64,000 nucleotides of DNA from Nocardiopsis endophytica (GCF_027706725.1 NZ_JAQFWQ010000001.1:97128-161127), one strand, 5' to 3'. Shown: positions 43,226 to 52,276, numbered from the stretch's first letter. The notes: a model not told the origin generated them from the sequence alone. A program made the numbers and translations.

Positions 43226-43242
43226 AGTTGAGCTAAGGGCCC
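43170..43242 (-). tRNA. tRNA-Lys (TTT)
   Basis: 73 bases fold into a complete cloverleaf. The acceptor stem pairs GGGCCCT with GGGGCCC (one G-U), the anticodon loop is CTTTTAA giving anticodon TTT, the T loop is TTCGATC, and the discriminator base is A. CCA is not encoded. Its 3' part is the integration target of the adjacent island. Confidence 0.95.
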
Positions 43243-43449
43243 GGGACATCGCCCGGTTCACCTGGGCACATGTCACCGCGGCTCACTTTACCTCAGTCGC
43301 ACGACGGTCGCACAGCGGCGGAATCGCCTGCACACCAAGGGAGGCGCGCGTCCCTCCGGGGGCGTCCCCAGGGGTCAGGGGACAGGCTCAGGGGACGGCC
43401 AGGGGACTACCTGATGTGCTCCGGCCCTCTCAGGGGGCAGGCTGGAAGC

Positions 43450-43710
43450 ATGAACAACGACTTCGGGAAGAAGCGACTCCGGCGGAGTACCGGCCAGCGC
43501 ATGCTGACGGGCGTCTGCGGGGGCATCGGCCAGTTCGTCGGGATCGACGCCAACATCGTCCGCCTCGCCTTCGCGGTGTTCACGCTCCTGGGCGGCAGCG
43601 GGATCCTGCTCTACATCATCGCCTGGGTGATCATGCCGGAGGAGGGCACCGACACCTCTGTCCTGGAGCACGTCATCCGCAACTTCCAAGGCAAGCAGTC
43701 CAACCTGTGA
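43450..43710 (+). CDS. PspC domain protein
   Basis: An 86-residue protein made almost wholly of a PspC domain: RRSTGQRMLTGVCGGIGQFVGIDANIVRLAF, then the membrane segment VFTLLGGSGILLYIIAWVIMP. PspC-domain proteins respond to membrane stress or sit with sensor kinases. GGAAG precedes the ATG; the open frame upstream back to 43270 lacks coding character. The 207 bases between tRNA-Lys and this gene hold only promoter DNA. Confidence 0.9.
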   Translation: MNNDFGKKRLRRSTGQRMLTGVCGGIGQFVGIDANIVRLAFAVFTLLGGSGILLYIIAWVIMPEEGTDTSVLEHVIRNFQGKQSNL

Positions 43711-43764
43711 CCCGCGCGGACGGCCTGCGGGGACGGGTGCGCGAACGGTCGGGGGAGGCGGCCC

Positions 43765-45048
43765 TCAAGCGGTGGGCTCGGGGGCGCGCATCAGGGTGGT
43801 CGTCTCCTTCGACAGCCGCCCCCACTGGGCGGCCAGCGCCAGCGCCCCCGCCACGCCCAGCAGGCCCGCGCCGGTGATCACCGTGTTCATGTCGGCCACC
43901 TCCACCAGCAGGCTCGCCACCGCGATGCCCACGCCCTGGGCGGCCTGCAGCCCCGCCGCGACCAGGCCGAACGCCAGCCCGCGCCCCTCGTCGGGGACGC
44001 ACAGGACGAACGCGGCGTTGGCCACCAGCTGGTAGGCGGCCAGCGCGCCGGAGGCCACCAGCAGCGCCGCCATCAGCCACAGCGGCGGGTCGGCCCACCA
44101 GGCCAGCAGCGGCAGCGACCCGCCCACCGCCAGCGGCCCGATCAGCCGGATGCGCGTGCGCGGCCCGATCAGCCGGGTCAGCACGAACCCCCCGACCAGC
44201 GCCCCCATCGACGGCGCCGCCATCAGCAGCCCCGCGGCCCCGGCGCCCGCCCCGGCCGCGTCGGCCAGCGGCCCCGCCAGCCCGTAGGGGACCATGTAGA
44301 ACCCGGCCAGCCAGGCGAACAGCGCCAGCGTGCGCAGCCGCGGGTCGCCGAAGACCAGCCGCGCCCCGTCCCGGGTCGTGCGCCACAGCCCCGGCCCCGG
44401 CGCGCCCGGCGCCGCCACCGGGGCCGGGCGCGCCCGCACGCCCAGCCGGATGAGCAGCGCCGACAGCAGGAAGGTGCCGGCGTTGACCATCACCGCCGCG
44501 TTCGGCCCCACCGCGGCCACCACCCAGCCGCCCGCGATCAGCCCGGCCAGGGTGCCCACGTGCGAGGTGAGGTTGATGATCGCCGAGGCCGCCACGAACC
44601 GCTCCCCCCGCAGCACCTCGGCCATCAGGGCGGCCCGCGCCGCGCCGAACGGCACCATCGGCAGGATCGAGCAGAACAGCAGCCCCCAGATGGCCCACAG
44701 CGGCAGCCCCGGCAGCCCGATGCCGAACACCAGGCCCGCCCGGGCCAGGTCGGCGGCGAGCATCACGCGCCGGCGCGGCAGCAGGTCGGACAGGCCCGAC
44801 AGCAGCGGCCCGGCGAGTACCTGCGGGATGAAGGTCAGGGCGATGGTGACGCCCGCGGCCAGCGGGGAGGCGGTCTGCTGGTAGACCAGCAGCACGACGG
44901 AGATGCTGAGCAGGTAGCCGCCCGCCATGGACAGGGCGTGGGCGAGCCACAGGGCGCGGAATTCGGGGACTCTGACGACCTCGGCGTAGGCGCTCTTCCA
45001 GTCGGACGGCCCGTCGGGCCGGTCGCGGCCCGTGTGCGGATCACCCAC
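43765..45048 (-). CDS. MFS transporter
   Basis: A 427-residue protein with about 12 membrane segments in the DHA3-like pattern of the major facilitator superfamily. The motif between helices 2 and 3 is GPLLSGLSDLLPRRRVMLAAD. Early segments include FRALWLAHALSMAGGYLLSISVVLL (broken). It is probably a drug or metabolite exporter; the substrate is unknown. GTG start with AGGGAG upstream. It stands alone, converging with the PspC gene. Confidence 0.9.
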   Translation of the reverse strand: MGDPHTGRDRPDGPSDWKSAYAEVVRVPEFRALWLAHALSMAGGYLLSISVVLLVYQQTASPLAAGVTIALTFIPQVLAGPLLSGLSDLLPRRRVMLAADLARAGLVFGIGLPGLPLWAIWGLLFCSILPMVPFGAARAALMAEVLRGERFVAASAIINLTSHVGTLAGLIAGGWVVAAVGPNAAVMVNAGTFLLSALLIRLGVRARPAPVAAPGAPGPGLWRTTRDGARLVFGDPRLRTLALFAWLAGFYMVPYGLAGPLADAAGAGAGAAGLLMAAPSMGALVGGFVLTRLIGPRTRIRLIGPLAVGGSLPLLAWWADPPLWLMAALLVASGALAAYQLVANAAFVLCVPDEGRGLAFGLVAAGLQAAQGVGIAVASLLVEVADMNTVITGAGLLGVAGALALAAQWGRLSKETTTLMRAPEPTA

Positions 45049-45183
45049 CGGCGACTCCCTCGTGGTGCGCTGTGTGCGTCACTCTCGGTCGCTATTCGAT
45101 GACCTACAGTCCCTGATCGGGGCCGGATTTCGCAAGCGGTTCGCCGGAATTCGTAGCGTATTCGTTGTCGCGGCCGGGTCCGT

Positions 45184-45528
45184 TCACCCCCAGCCGAGCT
45201 CGTGCAGGCGCGCGTCGTCGATGCCGAAGTGGTGCGCCACCTCGTGCACCACGGTCACCCGCACCTCCTCGACGACCTGCTCGGGCGTCTCGCACATCGC
45301 GCAGATCTCCCGCCAGTAGATGGAGATCCGGTCCGGGAGCACCCCGGCGTAGGCGTCGCCGCGCTCGGTCAGCGGCACCCCCTCGTAGAGCCCGAGCAGC
45401 CCGGGCTCGGGCGGCTCGTCCTCCACGGTCACGACCACGTTGTCGATCAGGCTGGTCAGCTCCTCGGGGATGGAGTCCAGGGCGTCGGCGACGAGTTCCT
45501 CGAAACGGCGGCGGCTGAGTTCGACCAC
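45184..45528 (-). CDS. Zincin-like metallopeptidase
   Basis: A 114-residue protein of the small actinobacterial metallopeptidase family with HExxH in VTVVHEVAHHFGIDDARLHELGWG near the C-terminus. The start VVELSRRRFEELVADALDSIPEEL, the VEDEPPEPGLLGLYEGVPLTERG block and LPDRISIYWREI match the family throughout. The biological substrate is unknown. GTG at 45528 fits the usual family start; an ATG at 45549 would add 7 residues. A much longer open frame on this strand is a shadow of the phosphoesterase gene. Confidence 0.88.
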   Translation of the reverse strand: MVELSRRRFEELVADALDSIPEELTSLIDNVVVTVEDEPPEPGLLGLYEGVPLTERGDAYAGVLPDRISIYWREICAMCETPEQVVEEVRVTVVHEVAHHFGIDDARLHELGWG

Positions 45529-45594
45529 GCCCCGTATTCTGCGCGACATCGGCCGCGCCGCGCGCAGGGCGTTGCCTCTCATGGGCGCGAGGGC

Positions 45595-47208
45595 ATGATG
45601 GATACCGTGTTGCCTCGCTTGCGAAGCGCCCTCGCGGCGGTCCGGGACCGCCTCGCCGCGAGGCGGCAGGGGCTGCTGAGGGCCGGACGGATCGCCGCCG
45701 TGGTCCTGGCCGGGCTGGGCGGCGGGTGGCTGGGCCTGGCGGTCGGGGGCCAGGTGGTCACCCCGATCGGCCCGGCCGACGTGAGCCTGTCGGTCGGCCC
45801 CAGCTGGCGCGGCGAGACCGTGGTGGACGTCGCCCCCTTGGGCACCCTGGCCTTCGACACCCACTCCGCGCCCCTGCGCTTCGAGGCCTCCATCGACGAG
45901 ATCCGCCTGGCGGCCGCCGAGGAGATGTTCCAGGACCCCGAGGCGATCGACCGGATGGGCCGCACCATCGGCGGCGAGGTCAAGGCCGGGGTCATCCGGC
46001 TCATGGCGCAGTCGGCGGCCTTCGCCGTGCTCGGGGCCGGGGTGGTGGGCCTGGCCCTCTTCCGGGACTGGCGGCGCGCCGGGTTGAGCGCGGGCACCGC
46101 GCTGGCCGCCTTCGTCGCCGCGGGCGGCGGCGCCGCGGCCACGTTCAACCCGTCCGCGATCGCCGAGCCGCGCTATTCGGGGCTGCTGGCCGGCGCGCCC
46201 CAGGTGGTGGGCAGCGCGGAGGCCATGGTGAGCCGCTTCGACCAGTACCGGGAGCAGCTGGCCTCCCTGGTCGGCAACGTCTCCCGGCTCTACGAGGTGA
46301 CCTCCACCCTGCCCGTGTACGAGGGGGACGAGTCCACCATCCGGGTGCTCCACGTGTCCGACATCCACCTCAACCCCGCCTCGTGGAACGTGATCTCCTC
46401 CATCCAGGAGCAGTTCCAGGTCGACCTCATCGTGGACTCGGGGGACCTGACCGACCGGGGGAGCGCCGCCGAGGACGCGTTCGCCGACGAGATCGCCGAC
46501 CTGGAGGTGCCGTACGTGTGGGTGCGCGGCAACCACGACTCCATGGGCACCCAGCGCGCGGTGGAGGCGCAGCCCAACGCCGTCGTCCTGGACGGGGCGG
46601 CCGAGGAGGCGGGCGGCATCGTCTTCTACGGCGCGGGCGACCCGCGCTTCACGCCCGACAAGACCGCCGCGAACCCCGGCGCCGACGAGGTGCGGCGGAT
46701 CGGCGAGGAGCAGGCGGCGGAGGCGGCCGAGGAGGACCCGCCGGTGGACGTGGCCGTGCTGCACGACCCCGCGCAGGCCGACGGGTTCGACGGGCGGGTG
46801 CCGCTGGTGCTCTCCGGGCACGGGCACCGGCGCTGGACCGAGCTGACCGAGTCGGGCACCCGGTACCTCGTGCAGGGCTCGACGGGCGGCGCCGGGCTGC
46901 GCGGCCTCGAAGGCGGCGTCGACCGCCCCAAGCCCTATGAGGCCTCGGTGCTCTACATCGACGCCGAGACCAAGCGCCTGCAGGCGTGGGACGACATCAC
47001 CCTGGGCGGGCTGGGGCTGACGTCGGCCCAGATCGAACGGCACATCGAGGAGGAGCCCGACCGCGAGCTCGTGCCGCCGCCCTCGCCGACGCCGCCCTCG
47101 CCGACGCCGCCGTCCCCCGGCCCGGGGTCCCCCAGCCCGTCGCCCGGGGAGTCCACACCGGCCGCCACACCCACCCGGGAACCGGGTTCACCTGCGGCGA
47201 CGCCCTAG
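45595..47208 (+). CDS. Membrane-anchored metallophosphoesterase with Pro/Ser-rich tail
   Basis: A 537-residue protein. Two membrane segments (about residues 33-55 and 145-185) flank an extracytoplasmic region, followed by a calcineurin-like phosphoesterase domain with DIHLN, DSGDLTD, RGNHDS and SGHGHRR metal-binding motifs (about residues 255-420). The last 50 residues are a low-complexity wall-spanning-like tail (PPSPTPPSPTPPSPGPGSPSPSP). The domain probably faces outside. GAGGG precedes the ATG at 45595. Substrate not known. It is divergent from the metallopeptidase gene and runs into the tRNA cluster. Confidence 0.88.
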   Translation: MMDTVLPRLRSALAAVRDRLAARRQGLLRAGRIAAVVLAGLGGGWLGLAVGGQVVTPIGPADVSLSVGPSWRGETVVDVAPLGTLAFDTHSAPLRFEASIDEIRLAAAEEMFQDPEAIDRMGRTIGGEVKAGVIRLMAQSAAFAVLGAGVVGLALFRDWRRAGLSAGTALAAFVAAGGGAAATFNPSAIAEPRYSGLLAGAPQVVGSAEAMVSRFDQYREQLASLVGNVSRLYEVTSTLPVYEGDESTIRVLHVSDIHLNPASWNVISSIQEQFQVDLIVDSGDLTDRGSAAEDAFADEIADLEVPYVWVRGNHDSMGTQRAVEAQPNAVVLDGAAEEAGGIVFYGAGDPRFTPDKTAANPGADEVRRIGEEQAAEAAEEDPPVDVAVLHDPAQADGFDGRVPLVLSGHGHRRWTELTESGTRYLVQGSTGGAGLRGLEGGVDRPKPYEASVLYIDAETKRLQAWDDITLGGLGLTSAQIERHIEEEPDRELVPPPSPTPPSPTPPSPGPGSPSPSPGESTPAATPTREPGSPAATP

Positions 47209-47231
47209 GGGGAGGGGGTGGGGCAAACGCT

Positions 47232-47261
47232 TTGGCACTGGGGGTGAATCTCCCCTATGCT
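47232..47261 (+). promoter_or_regulatory. Likely sigma-70-type promoter of the tRNA cluster
   Basis: TTGGCA and TATGCT, 18 bases apart, lie 58 bases before tRNA-Glu in the only AT-richer stretch after the phosphoesterase gene. Confidence 0.5.
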
Positions 47262-47318
47262 TGACGCGTCCCCGACGACAGGCGACGCGGGCAGTTGGCG
47301 ACCTCGTTCGTCGTCGAG

Positions 47319-47391
47319 GCCCCCATCGTCTAGTGGCCTAGGACGCCGCCCTTTCAAGGCGGTAACGCCGGTTCGAATCCGGTTGGGGGTA
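47319..47391 (+). tRNA. tRNA-Glu (TTC)
   Basis: 73 bases with a full cloverleaf: acceptor GCCCCCA/TGGGGGT, anticodon loop CTTTCAA (anticodon TTC), T loop TTCGAAT, discriminator A. First of a Glu-Asp-Phe cluster. Confidence 0.95.
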
Positions 47392-47478
47392 CGGCTCCGG
47401 TCAAAGCAGTGCCGAAGGTCTGGCACAATGGAGGACACGGAGAGCGGCCGCCCCGGCGGCCGCGAAAACTGCATACAA

Positions 47479-47553
47479 GGTCCTGTGGAGCAGTTAGGAG
47501 TGCTCGCCACCCTGTCAAGGTGGAGGCCGCGGGTTCAAATCCCGTCAGGACCG
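47479..47553 (+). tRNA. tRNA-Asp (GTC)
   Basis: 75 bases; acceptor GGTCCTG/CAGGACC, anticodon loop CTGTCAA (anticodon GTC), T loop TTCAAAT, discriminator G as expected for Asp. Confidence 0.95.
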
Positions 47554-47573
47554 CGCGCCACGTCAGTGGCGGG

Positions 47574-47647
47574 GGCCAGGTAGCTCAGTTGGTACGAGCG
47601 TCCGCCTGAAAAGCGGAAGGTCGGCGGTTCGACCCCGTCCCTGGCCA
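47574..47647 (+). tRNA. tRNA-Phe (GAA)
   Basis: 74 bases; acceptor GGCCAGG/CCTGGCC, anticodon loop CTGAAAA (anticodon GAA), T arm around TTCGACC, discriminator A. Last of the cluster, 20 bases after tRNA-Asp. Confidence 0.95.
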
Positions 47648-47660
47648 CCGGAACGTATGG

Positions 47661-47698
47661 AACGCCCCGTGATCTTCGCGATAAGGTCACGGGGCGTT
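47661..47698 (+). terminator. Terminator of the tRNA cluster
   Basis: AACGCCCCGTGA pairs perfectly with TCACGGGGCGTT (12 bp) around a 14-base loop, followed by CTCGTT. It begins 13 bases after tRNA-Phe and lies upstream of the histidine kinase start. Confidence 0.8.
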
Positions 47699-47728
47699 CT
47701 CGTTCGTCGGGCGGGGCTGGTGACGGTC

Positions 47729-49015
47729 ATGGGCACGGTGGGCCGGCTCCTGCGGGACGCCCACGGCGCGCGTGTCCCGGAGCTGCGGCACTGGACGTTC
47801 ATCGCGGCCGCCGTGGTGCTGTTCGCGCTGACCGTCCAGGTGTACATCGTCGCCCTCGGGCGGCCGGTCCTCGTGGCGGTGCCGCTCGCCCTCCTGGTGG
47901 CGCTGCCCGCCGTGCTGTGCCGGTACCGGCCCATGGCCTCCTGGTGGCTCGTGCTCGTCGGGGCCACCGTGTCCGGTCCGTTCGGGCTGCCTCCGTGGTA
48001 CCTCAACTCCATCGGCGCCCATCTGCCCGTCTTCTTCGTCATCGGCCTGTCCCTGCCGCTGCGCACGGCGCTGCCCGCGCTTCCCGCGACGGTCCTGGCG
48101 GGGGCGGTCGGCGGGCTGTTCCTCCCGGACTTCCCGGAGCCGCCGGAGCAGTACATGACGGGGGTGGCCGCCTGGGCCATGGCCCTCACGCTGGCCCTGG
48201 CCCTGGGGTACATCAAGAGGGTCCGCCGCGACGCCGCCCTCCGTCTGGCCGAGGAGCGGCGGCGCGTCGCCGAGGAGCACGGGATGCGGCGCCTGCTGGA
48301 AGAGCGGGCGAGGATCGCCCGCGAGCTGCACGACATCGTGGCCCACCACATGTCGATCATCGCCGTCCAGTCGGCCACCGCGCCCTACCGGATCGACGGC
48401 GGGGTGGCCGAGGACGTGGCGCGGGAGTTCACGTCGATCAACACCGCGGCCCGGGACTCCCTGGGGGAGATGCGGCGCCTGCTCAGCGTGCTGCGCGCAC
48501 CCCGGGACGGCCCCGGGGCCGCTCCGCAGCCCGGACTCGGCGACCTGCCCGGGCTCGTCGCCTCGACCCGGCGCTCGGGCCTGCCGGTCTCCCTGGAGGG
48601 GGACGGCCTGCCCGACGGGCCACCTGAAGGCCTGCCCGAAGGCGTGCCCGCGGCCGTCTCGCTGTCGGCCTACCGGATCGTGCAGGAGGCGCTGAGCAAC
48701 GTCGTGCGCCATGCGACCGGGGCGCCGACCACCGTCCGGGTCGACGCCGGTGAGGGCGGCGCGCTCGTCATCGAGGTGCGCAACGCGGCGGCGCCCGAGC
48801 AGAACCCCGAGCAGCGCCCCGAGGCGGCGCCGCCCGGATCCGGGCACGGGCTGGCCGGAATGCGCGAACGGGCGGGGATGCTCGGCGGCGCGCTGACGGC
48901 CGGTCCCGACGACGACGGGGGCTTCCTCGTGCGGGCTACACTGCCGCTGGCCCCGGGGCGTGATGGGCGCGATGAGGAGGACGCACGCGGTGACGACGGT
49001 GCTGATCGTCGATGA
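47729..49015 (+). CDS. Sensor histidine kinase, NarL/DesK type
   Basis: A 428-residue membrane kinase. About five membrane segments (residues 20-160) lead into a coiled linker and a HisKA_3 dimerisation domain with phosphoacceptor His201 in ARELHDIVAHHMSII. The ATPase domain has the N box in RIVQEALSNVVRHA and the G box in GSGHGLAGMRERAGMLGG. The ATG at 47729 is preferred because the longer frame from 47657 would cover the tRNA terminator. It overlaps the response regulator gene by 26 bases, so the pair is co-expressed. The signal is unknown. Confidence 0.93.
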   Translation: MGTVGRLLRDAHGARVPELRHWTFIAAAVVLFALTVQVYIVALGRPVLVAVPLALLVALPAVLCRYRPMASWWLVLVGATVSGPFGLPPWYLNSIGAHLPVFFVIGLSLPLRTALPALPATVLAGAVGGLFLPDFPEPPEQYMTGVAAWAMALTLALALGYIKRVRRDAALRLAEERRRVAEEHGMRRLLEERARIARELHDIVAHHMSIIAVQSATAPYRIDGGVAEDVAREFTSINTAARDSLGEMRRLLSVLRAPRDGPGAAPQPGLGDLPGLVASTRRSGLPVSLEGDGLPDGPPEGLPEGVPAAVSLSAYRIVQEALSNVVRHATGAPTTVRVDAGEGGALVIEVRNAAAPEQNPEQRPEAAPPGSGHGLAGMRERAGMLGGALTAGPDDDGGFLVRATLPLAPGRDGRDEEDARGDDGADRR

Positions 49016-49664
49016 CCTGGCGATGGTCCGCGCCGGGTTCGCGGCGCTGCTGGCGGCCCAGCCCGACCTGGACGTGGTGGGGGAGGCGGCCGACGGCCTC
49101 CGGGCGGTGGAGGAGGCGCGGCGGCTGCGCCCCGACGTCGTGGTGATGGACATCCGGATGCCCGCCCTCGACGGGATCGAGGCGACCCGCCGCATCCTGG
49201 ACTCCGCCCCCGGCCCGGGGCCCCGCCCCCGGATCCTGGTCCTGACCACCTTCGACATCGACGACTACGTGTACGCGGCGCTGCGCGCGGGCGCGAGCGG
49301 GTTCCTGCTCAAGGACGCGCCGCCCGACGACCTCATCACCGCGGTGCGGGTGGTCGCCGAGGGGGAGGCCCTGCTGGCGCCGTCGGTGACCCGGCGCCTG
49401 GTCGAGGCGTTCGCCTCCCGGGAGCCGGCCGATCCGGGCGAGCAGGCGCGGCTGGCGGCGCTCACCGGGCGCGAGACCGACGTCCTGAGGCTCATCGCGC
49501 GCGGTATGGCCAACGCCGAGATCGCCGCGGAGCTGGTGGTCGCCGAGGAGACCGTGAAGTCCCACATCGGCCGGCTCTTCTCCAAGCTCGGGATGCGCGA
49601 CCGCGCCCAGGCGGTCGTCTTCGCGTATGAGAGCGGGCTGGTCGTGCCCGGGCGCCGCGGCTGA
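48990..49664 (+). CDS. Response regulator, NarL/LuxR type
   Basis: A 224-residue regulator: receiver domain with phosphoacceptor Asp54 in VVMDIRMPALDG, conserved Thr in VLTTFD and Lys in FLLKDAPP; LuxR-type HTH at about residues 155-215 (LTGRETDVLRLIARGMANAEIAAELVVAEETVKSHIGRLFSKLGM, broken). GTG at 48990 has GAGGAGG 9 bases upstream; upstream ATG starts at 48972 and 48963 are possible. Partner of the histidine kinase. Confidence 0.94.
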   Translation: MTTVLIVDDLAMVRAGFAALLAAQPDLDVVGEAADGLRAVEEARRLRPDVVVMDIRMPALDGIEATRRILDSAPGPGPRPRILVLTTFDIDDYVYAALRAGASGFLLKDAPPDDLITAVRVVAEGEALLAPSVTRRLVEAFASREPADPGEQARLAALTGRETDVLRLIARGMANAEIAAELVVAEETVKSHIGRLFSKLGMRDRAQAVVFAYESGLVVPGRRG

Positions 49665-49800
49665 GCCCCTGGCCCCCGCCTGGCTCCACGGGGTGAGCCG
49701 GGGGCGGCGCGGTGCGCTCTCCAGGGGGATCCGCCGCGCCCCATGCGCTCCTTAGCGTCGGTTCCCGTCGTCGTGACCATCGAGGCGAGAACGGGGAGCC

Positions 49801-50577
49801 ATGCCGCCGAACGACACACGGGGGAGCACGGGCGACGCCACCGGCCTGAGGCTCGGAGCCATCGCCGGGACGCTGCGCGCCTGCGCCGCGGTGTCCCTCA
49901 GCGAGCCCGAGATCCGCGGGCTGGCCGGGCTCGTCCGCCCGGGGGACGTCTGTTTCGACATCGGGGCCGCCTACGGGATGTACACGTTCCCGCTGGCGGC
50001 GCTCGTGGGGGAGAGCGGGGCGGTGCACAGCTTCGAACCGCTGCCGCTGCCCTTCCGCATCCTCGACCAGGGGCGGCGGGCCTCGGGCGCGCGCCACGTC
50101 CACACCCACAACGCCGCGCTGGGGCCGAAGGGCGGGAAACAGCGGCTGACCCTGCCCTACCGGTTCGGGCTGCCCATCCACGGCTGGGCCTACCTGCGGT
50201 CCGGCCTCCAGCGGCCGGGGCGGCCGATCTCCTTCTCCAGCGAGCGCGTGCTGGACACCGAGGTCCACACCGTGGACGAGGTCGTCGACCGGTGGGGGAT
50301 CGGGCGGGTCCGCTTCATGAAGATCGACGTGGAGGGGTTCGAGCAGGCCGTGCTGGCCGGTGCCGCGCGGACCCTGGAGCGCGACCGGCCGGCGCTGCTG
50401 TTGGAGGTCGAGGACCGCCACCTGGACAAGTACGGCACCACCTCGGCGGAGGTCGCCGACGCGCTGGCGGGGCACGGCTACACCATGTCCGCCTGGCGCC
50501 GTGGGCGCTGGACCCGTGTCCCGGCGGTCACCACCGCCCGCCGCAACTACCTCTTCACGGCGGCGGACTCCCCGTAG
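49801..50577 (+). CDS. FkbM family methyltransferase
   Basis: A 258-residue SAM-dependent methyltransferase of the FkbM family. SAM motif I is VCFDIGAAYGMYTFPLA near residue 50, the acidic residue of motif II is in VHSFEPLP, and the family block FMKIDVEGFEQAVLAGA is near residue 175. FkbM proteins O-methylate sugars or secondary metabolites; the target here is unknown. GGGGAG precedes the ATG. It is a single gene whose 3' end overlaps the converging small gene by 31 bases. Confidence 0.92.
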   Translation: MPPNDTRGSTGDATGLRLGAIAGTLRACAAVSLSEPEIRGLAGLVRPGDVCFDIGAAYGMYTFPLAALVGESGAVHSFEPLPLPFRILDQGRRASGARHVHTHNAALGPKGGKQRLTLPYRFGLPIHGWAYLRSGLQRPGRPISFSSERVLDTEVHTVDEVVDRWGIGRVRFMKIDVEGFEQAVLAGAARTLERDRPALLLEVEDRHLDKYGTTSAEVADALAGHGYTMSAWRRGRWTRVPAVTTARRNYLFTAADSP

Positions 50578-50885
50578 ACCACCAGCCCCGGGATCGGCAG
50601 CTGGCCCTCCGGGACGCGGTGCGGTCCCTGGAGGTGCAGGCACCTGCGGCAGGTCACCGGGCCGGTGTTGCGCTCCAGGCGCAGCGGGTCGGCGGTGGCG
50701 CCGCAGGCGGGAACCGCCACCAGGACGCCGCCGCGGTGCAGGTCCACCAGGCCGTGTACGACGTCCGAGCCGCCCACGGTCGCGTTCACGCCTGCGAGCG
50801 CCGCCCGCCTGCCGTGCAGGCGGGCGGCCCGGCGCTCCTCCCCCTCGTCGGGGAAGAGCGACAGCGGCGGCTCGGGATCGCGCAT
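50547..50885 (-). CDS. Small zinc-ribbon-like protein, unknown function
   Basis: A 112-residue protein with three Cys in PACGATADPLRLERNTGPVTCRRCLHLQ, a possible metal-binding knuckle lacking one ligand. The pattern NTGPVTCRRC recalls small proteins of Streptomyces of unknown role. The ribosome site is weak (GAG). Its end overlaps the FkbM gene, so the assignment rests on codon pattern and the Cys motif. No membrane segment or signal peptide. Confidence 0.58.
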   Translation of the reverse strand: MRDPEPPLSLFPDEGEERRAARLHGRRAALAGVNATVGGSDVVHGLVDLHRGGVLVAVPACGATADPLRLERNTGPVTCRRCLHLQGPHRVPEGQLPIPGLVVYGESAAVKR

Positions 50886-51031
50886 GGCTCAGCACCCTAC
50901 CGACGGGATCCCGCCGTGCCCCGGCAGGCGTGGGCCGCACTTTTGGGAATGCGCTTTCCGTGCTACGTTCCCTCCTCCCTCCGGGGTGGGAGCGATTCCA
51001 CCCCCTCCCCCGCTCACCAGGAGGAACCTCC

Positions 51032-52276
51032 ATGACCACCCATCACCGACGGCCGCTGCGGCGCGGCCTGCTCCCCGTCGTCGGCGCCCTCGCGCTCCTC
51101 GGGACGGGCGCCGTCACCGCCGTGCAGGCGACCGGATCCCCCTTCGGCGACCACCAGGGCGCCTCGGGCGCCCAGGCCGAGCTGAGCTCGGCCGCGGGTG
51201 CCGGCGACGGCGCCCAGGCGGCCGCCTGCGGCGACGGCGACTTCCACGCCGAGGCCGTCCGCGACGGCGACACCTGGACCTCCCGCAACGGCGGCGACGT
51301 CGTCTACGAGGGCGGCGACATGCTGGCGGCCATGCGCGCCGCCGTGGACAGCCTCGACCCCGGCCGCACCGAGCAGCAGCGGGTCGTCGTGCACGGCGAC
51401 GGCAGCATCCCCGCCGACGCCTCCCTCGACCTGCCCAGCCACACCTCCATGGAGGCCTGCGGCACCATCGACGTCACCGGGACGCCGACCGGGAACAACG
51501 CCGCCGTGCGCATCCGGCACGCCCAGGACGTCTCCGTCCCCCACCTGTCCGTGACCGGCACCCCCTACTTCGGCGTGTGGGTGCGCACCTCGCAGAACGT
51601 CCACTTCGGCCAGGTCGACCTGCGCCTGTCCGGAGGCCTGGGGATGCGCATCGACAGCCGCGACGACGACTCGGTCCGCGAGGCCCGCGACATCAGCATC
51701 GACGACGTCTACGTGTCCGGGACCGGCAACCACGGTGTGGAGACCTACGGGGTCGACGGCATCGACATCGGCACCGTCACCGCCCGCGACACCGCCTACT
51801 CCGGGCTCCTGCTCAACGACACCGTCAACGCCTCGGTCGACCGGGTCGACGCCGAGGGCGCCGGGACCGGGACCGGCTACGCGGCCTTCCGGATGGCCAA
51901 CCGCAACGGCCGGCTCGATGGCGGGTACCCCGAGAACGTGCGCGTGGGCGAGGTCCGCGCGCGCGGCGGCGGCCGCGGGATCTTCTGCGTGTCGGAGAGC
52001 GGCGGCGCCGTCATCGAGCAGGTGGACATCGCCGGCACCGGGGGCAACGCCGCCCTGATCGAGAACTGTCACAACGTCACCGTCGGCACGGCCGGGGGCA
52101 CCATCGCCGGGCCGGGCACCGTGCGGCTGGCCGCCCGCAGCGAGTTCGCCAACACCTCCGACATCACCTTCGAGAACCTGACCTTCCGCGACACCGAGTT
52201 CAACGAGAACCCGTGCGCGGTGAACACGGTCCTGCGCAACATCACCTGGGACAACAGCGCGAACAACGCCTGCTGA
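51032..52276 (+). CDS. Secreted right-handed beta-helix protein
   Basis: A 414-residue exported protein with a Sec signal peptide (twin-Arg-like RRPLRRG before the hydrophobic core, residues 1 to about 32). The rest is a pectate-lyase-like right-handed beta-helix: repeating coils such as ISIDDVYVSGTGNHGVETYGVDGIDIGTVTARDTAYSGLLL and VRVGEVRARGGGRGIFCVSESGG (broken). Five Cys are spread over the mature part. It may be a polysaccharide lyase or hydrolase, but catalytic residues cannot be picked out. AGGAGG precedes the ATG at 51032 and a strong terminator follows. Confidence 0.82.
   Translation: MTTHHRRPLRRGLLPVVGALALLGTGAVTAVQATGSPFGDHQGASGAQAELSSAAGAGDGAQAAACGDGDFHAEAVRDGDTWTSRNGGDVVYEGGDMLAAMRAAVDSLDPGRTEQQRVVVHGDGSIPADASLDLPSHTSMEACGTIDVTGTPTGNNAAVRIRHAQDVSVPHLSVTGTPYFGVWVRTSQNVHFGQVDLRLSGGLGMRIDSRDDDSVREARDISIDDVYVSGTGNHGVETYGVDGIDIGTVTARDTAYSGLLLNDTVNASVDRVDAEGAGTGTGYAAFRMANRNGRLDGGYPENVRVGEVRARGGGRGIFCVSESGGAVIEQVDIAGTGGNAALIENCHNVTVGTAGGTIAGPGTVRLAARSEFANTSDITFENLTFRDTEFNENPCAVNTVLRNITWDNSANNAC

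Noticed and set aside
42565..43236. 223-residue forward open frame at the right end of the island
   Set aside because: No ribosome site, no domain, irregular codon use, and it runs into the tRNA-Lys gene.
45529..47043. Long N-terminal extension of the metallopeptidase frame
   Set aside because: It is antisense to the metallophosphoesterase gene, and the family length is only about 114 residues.
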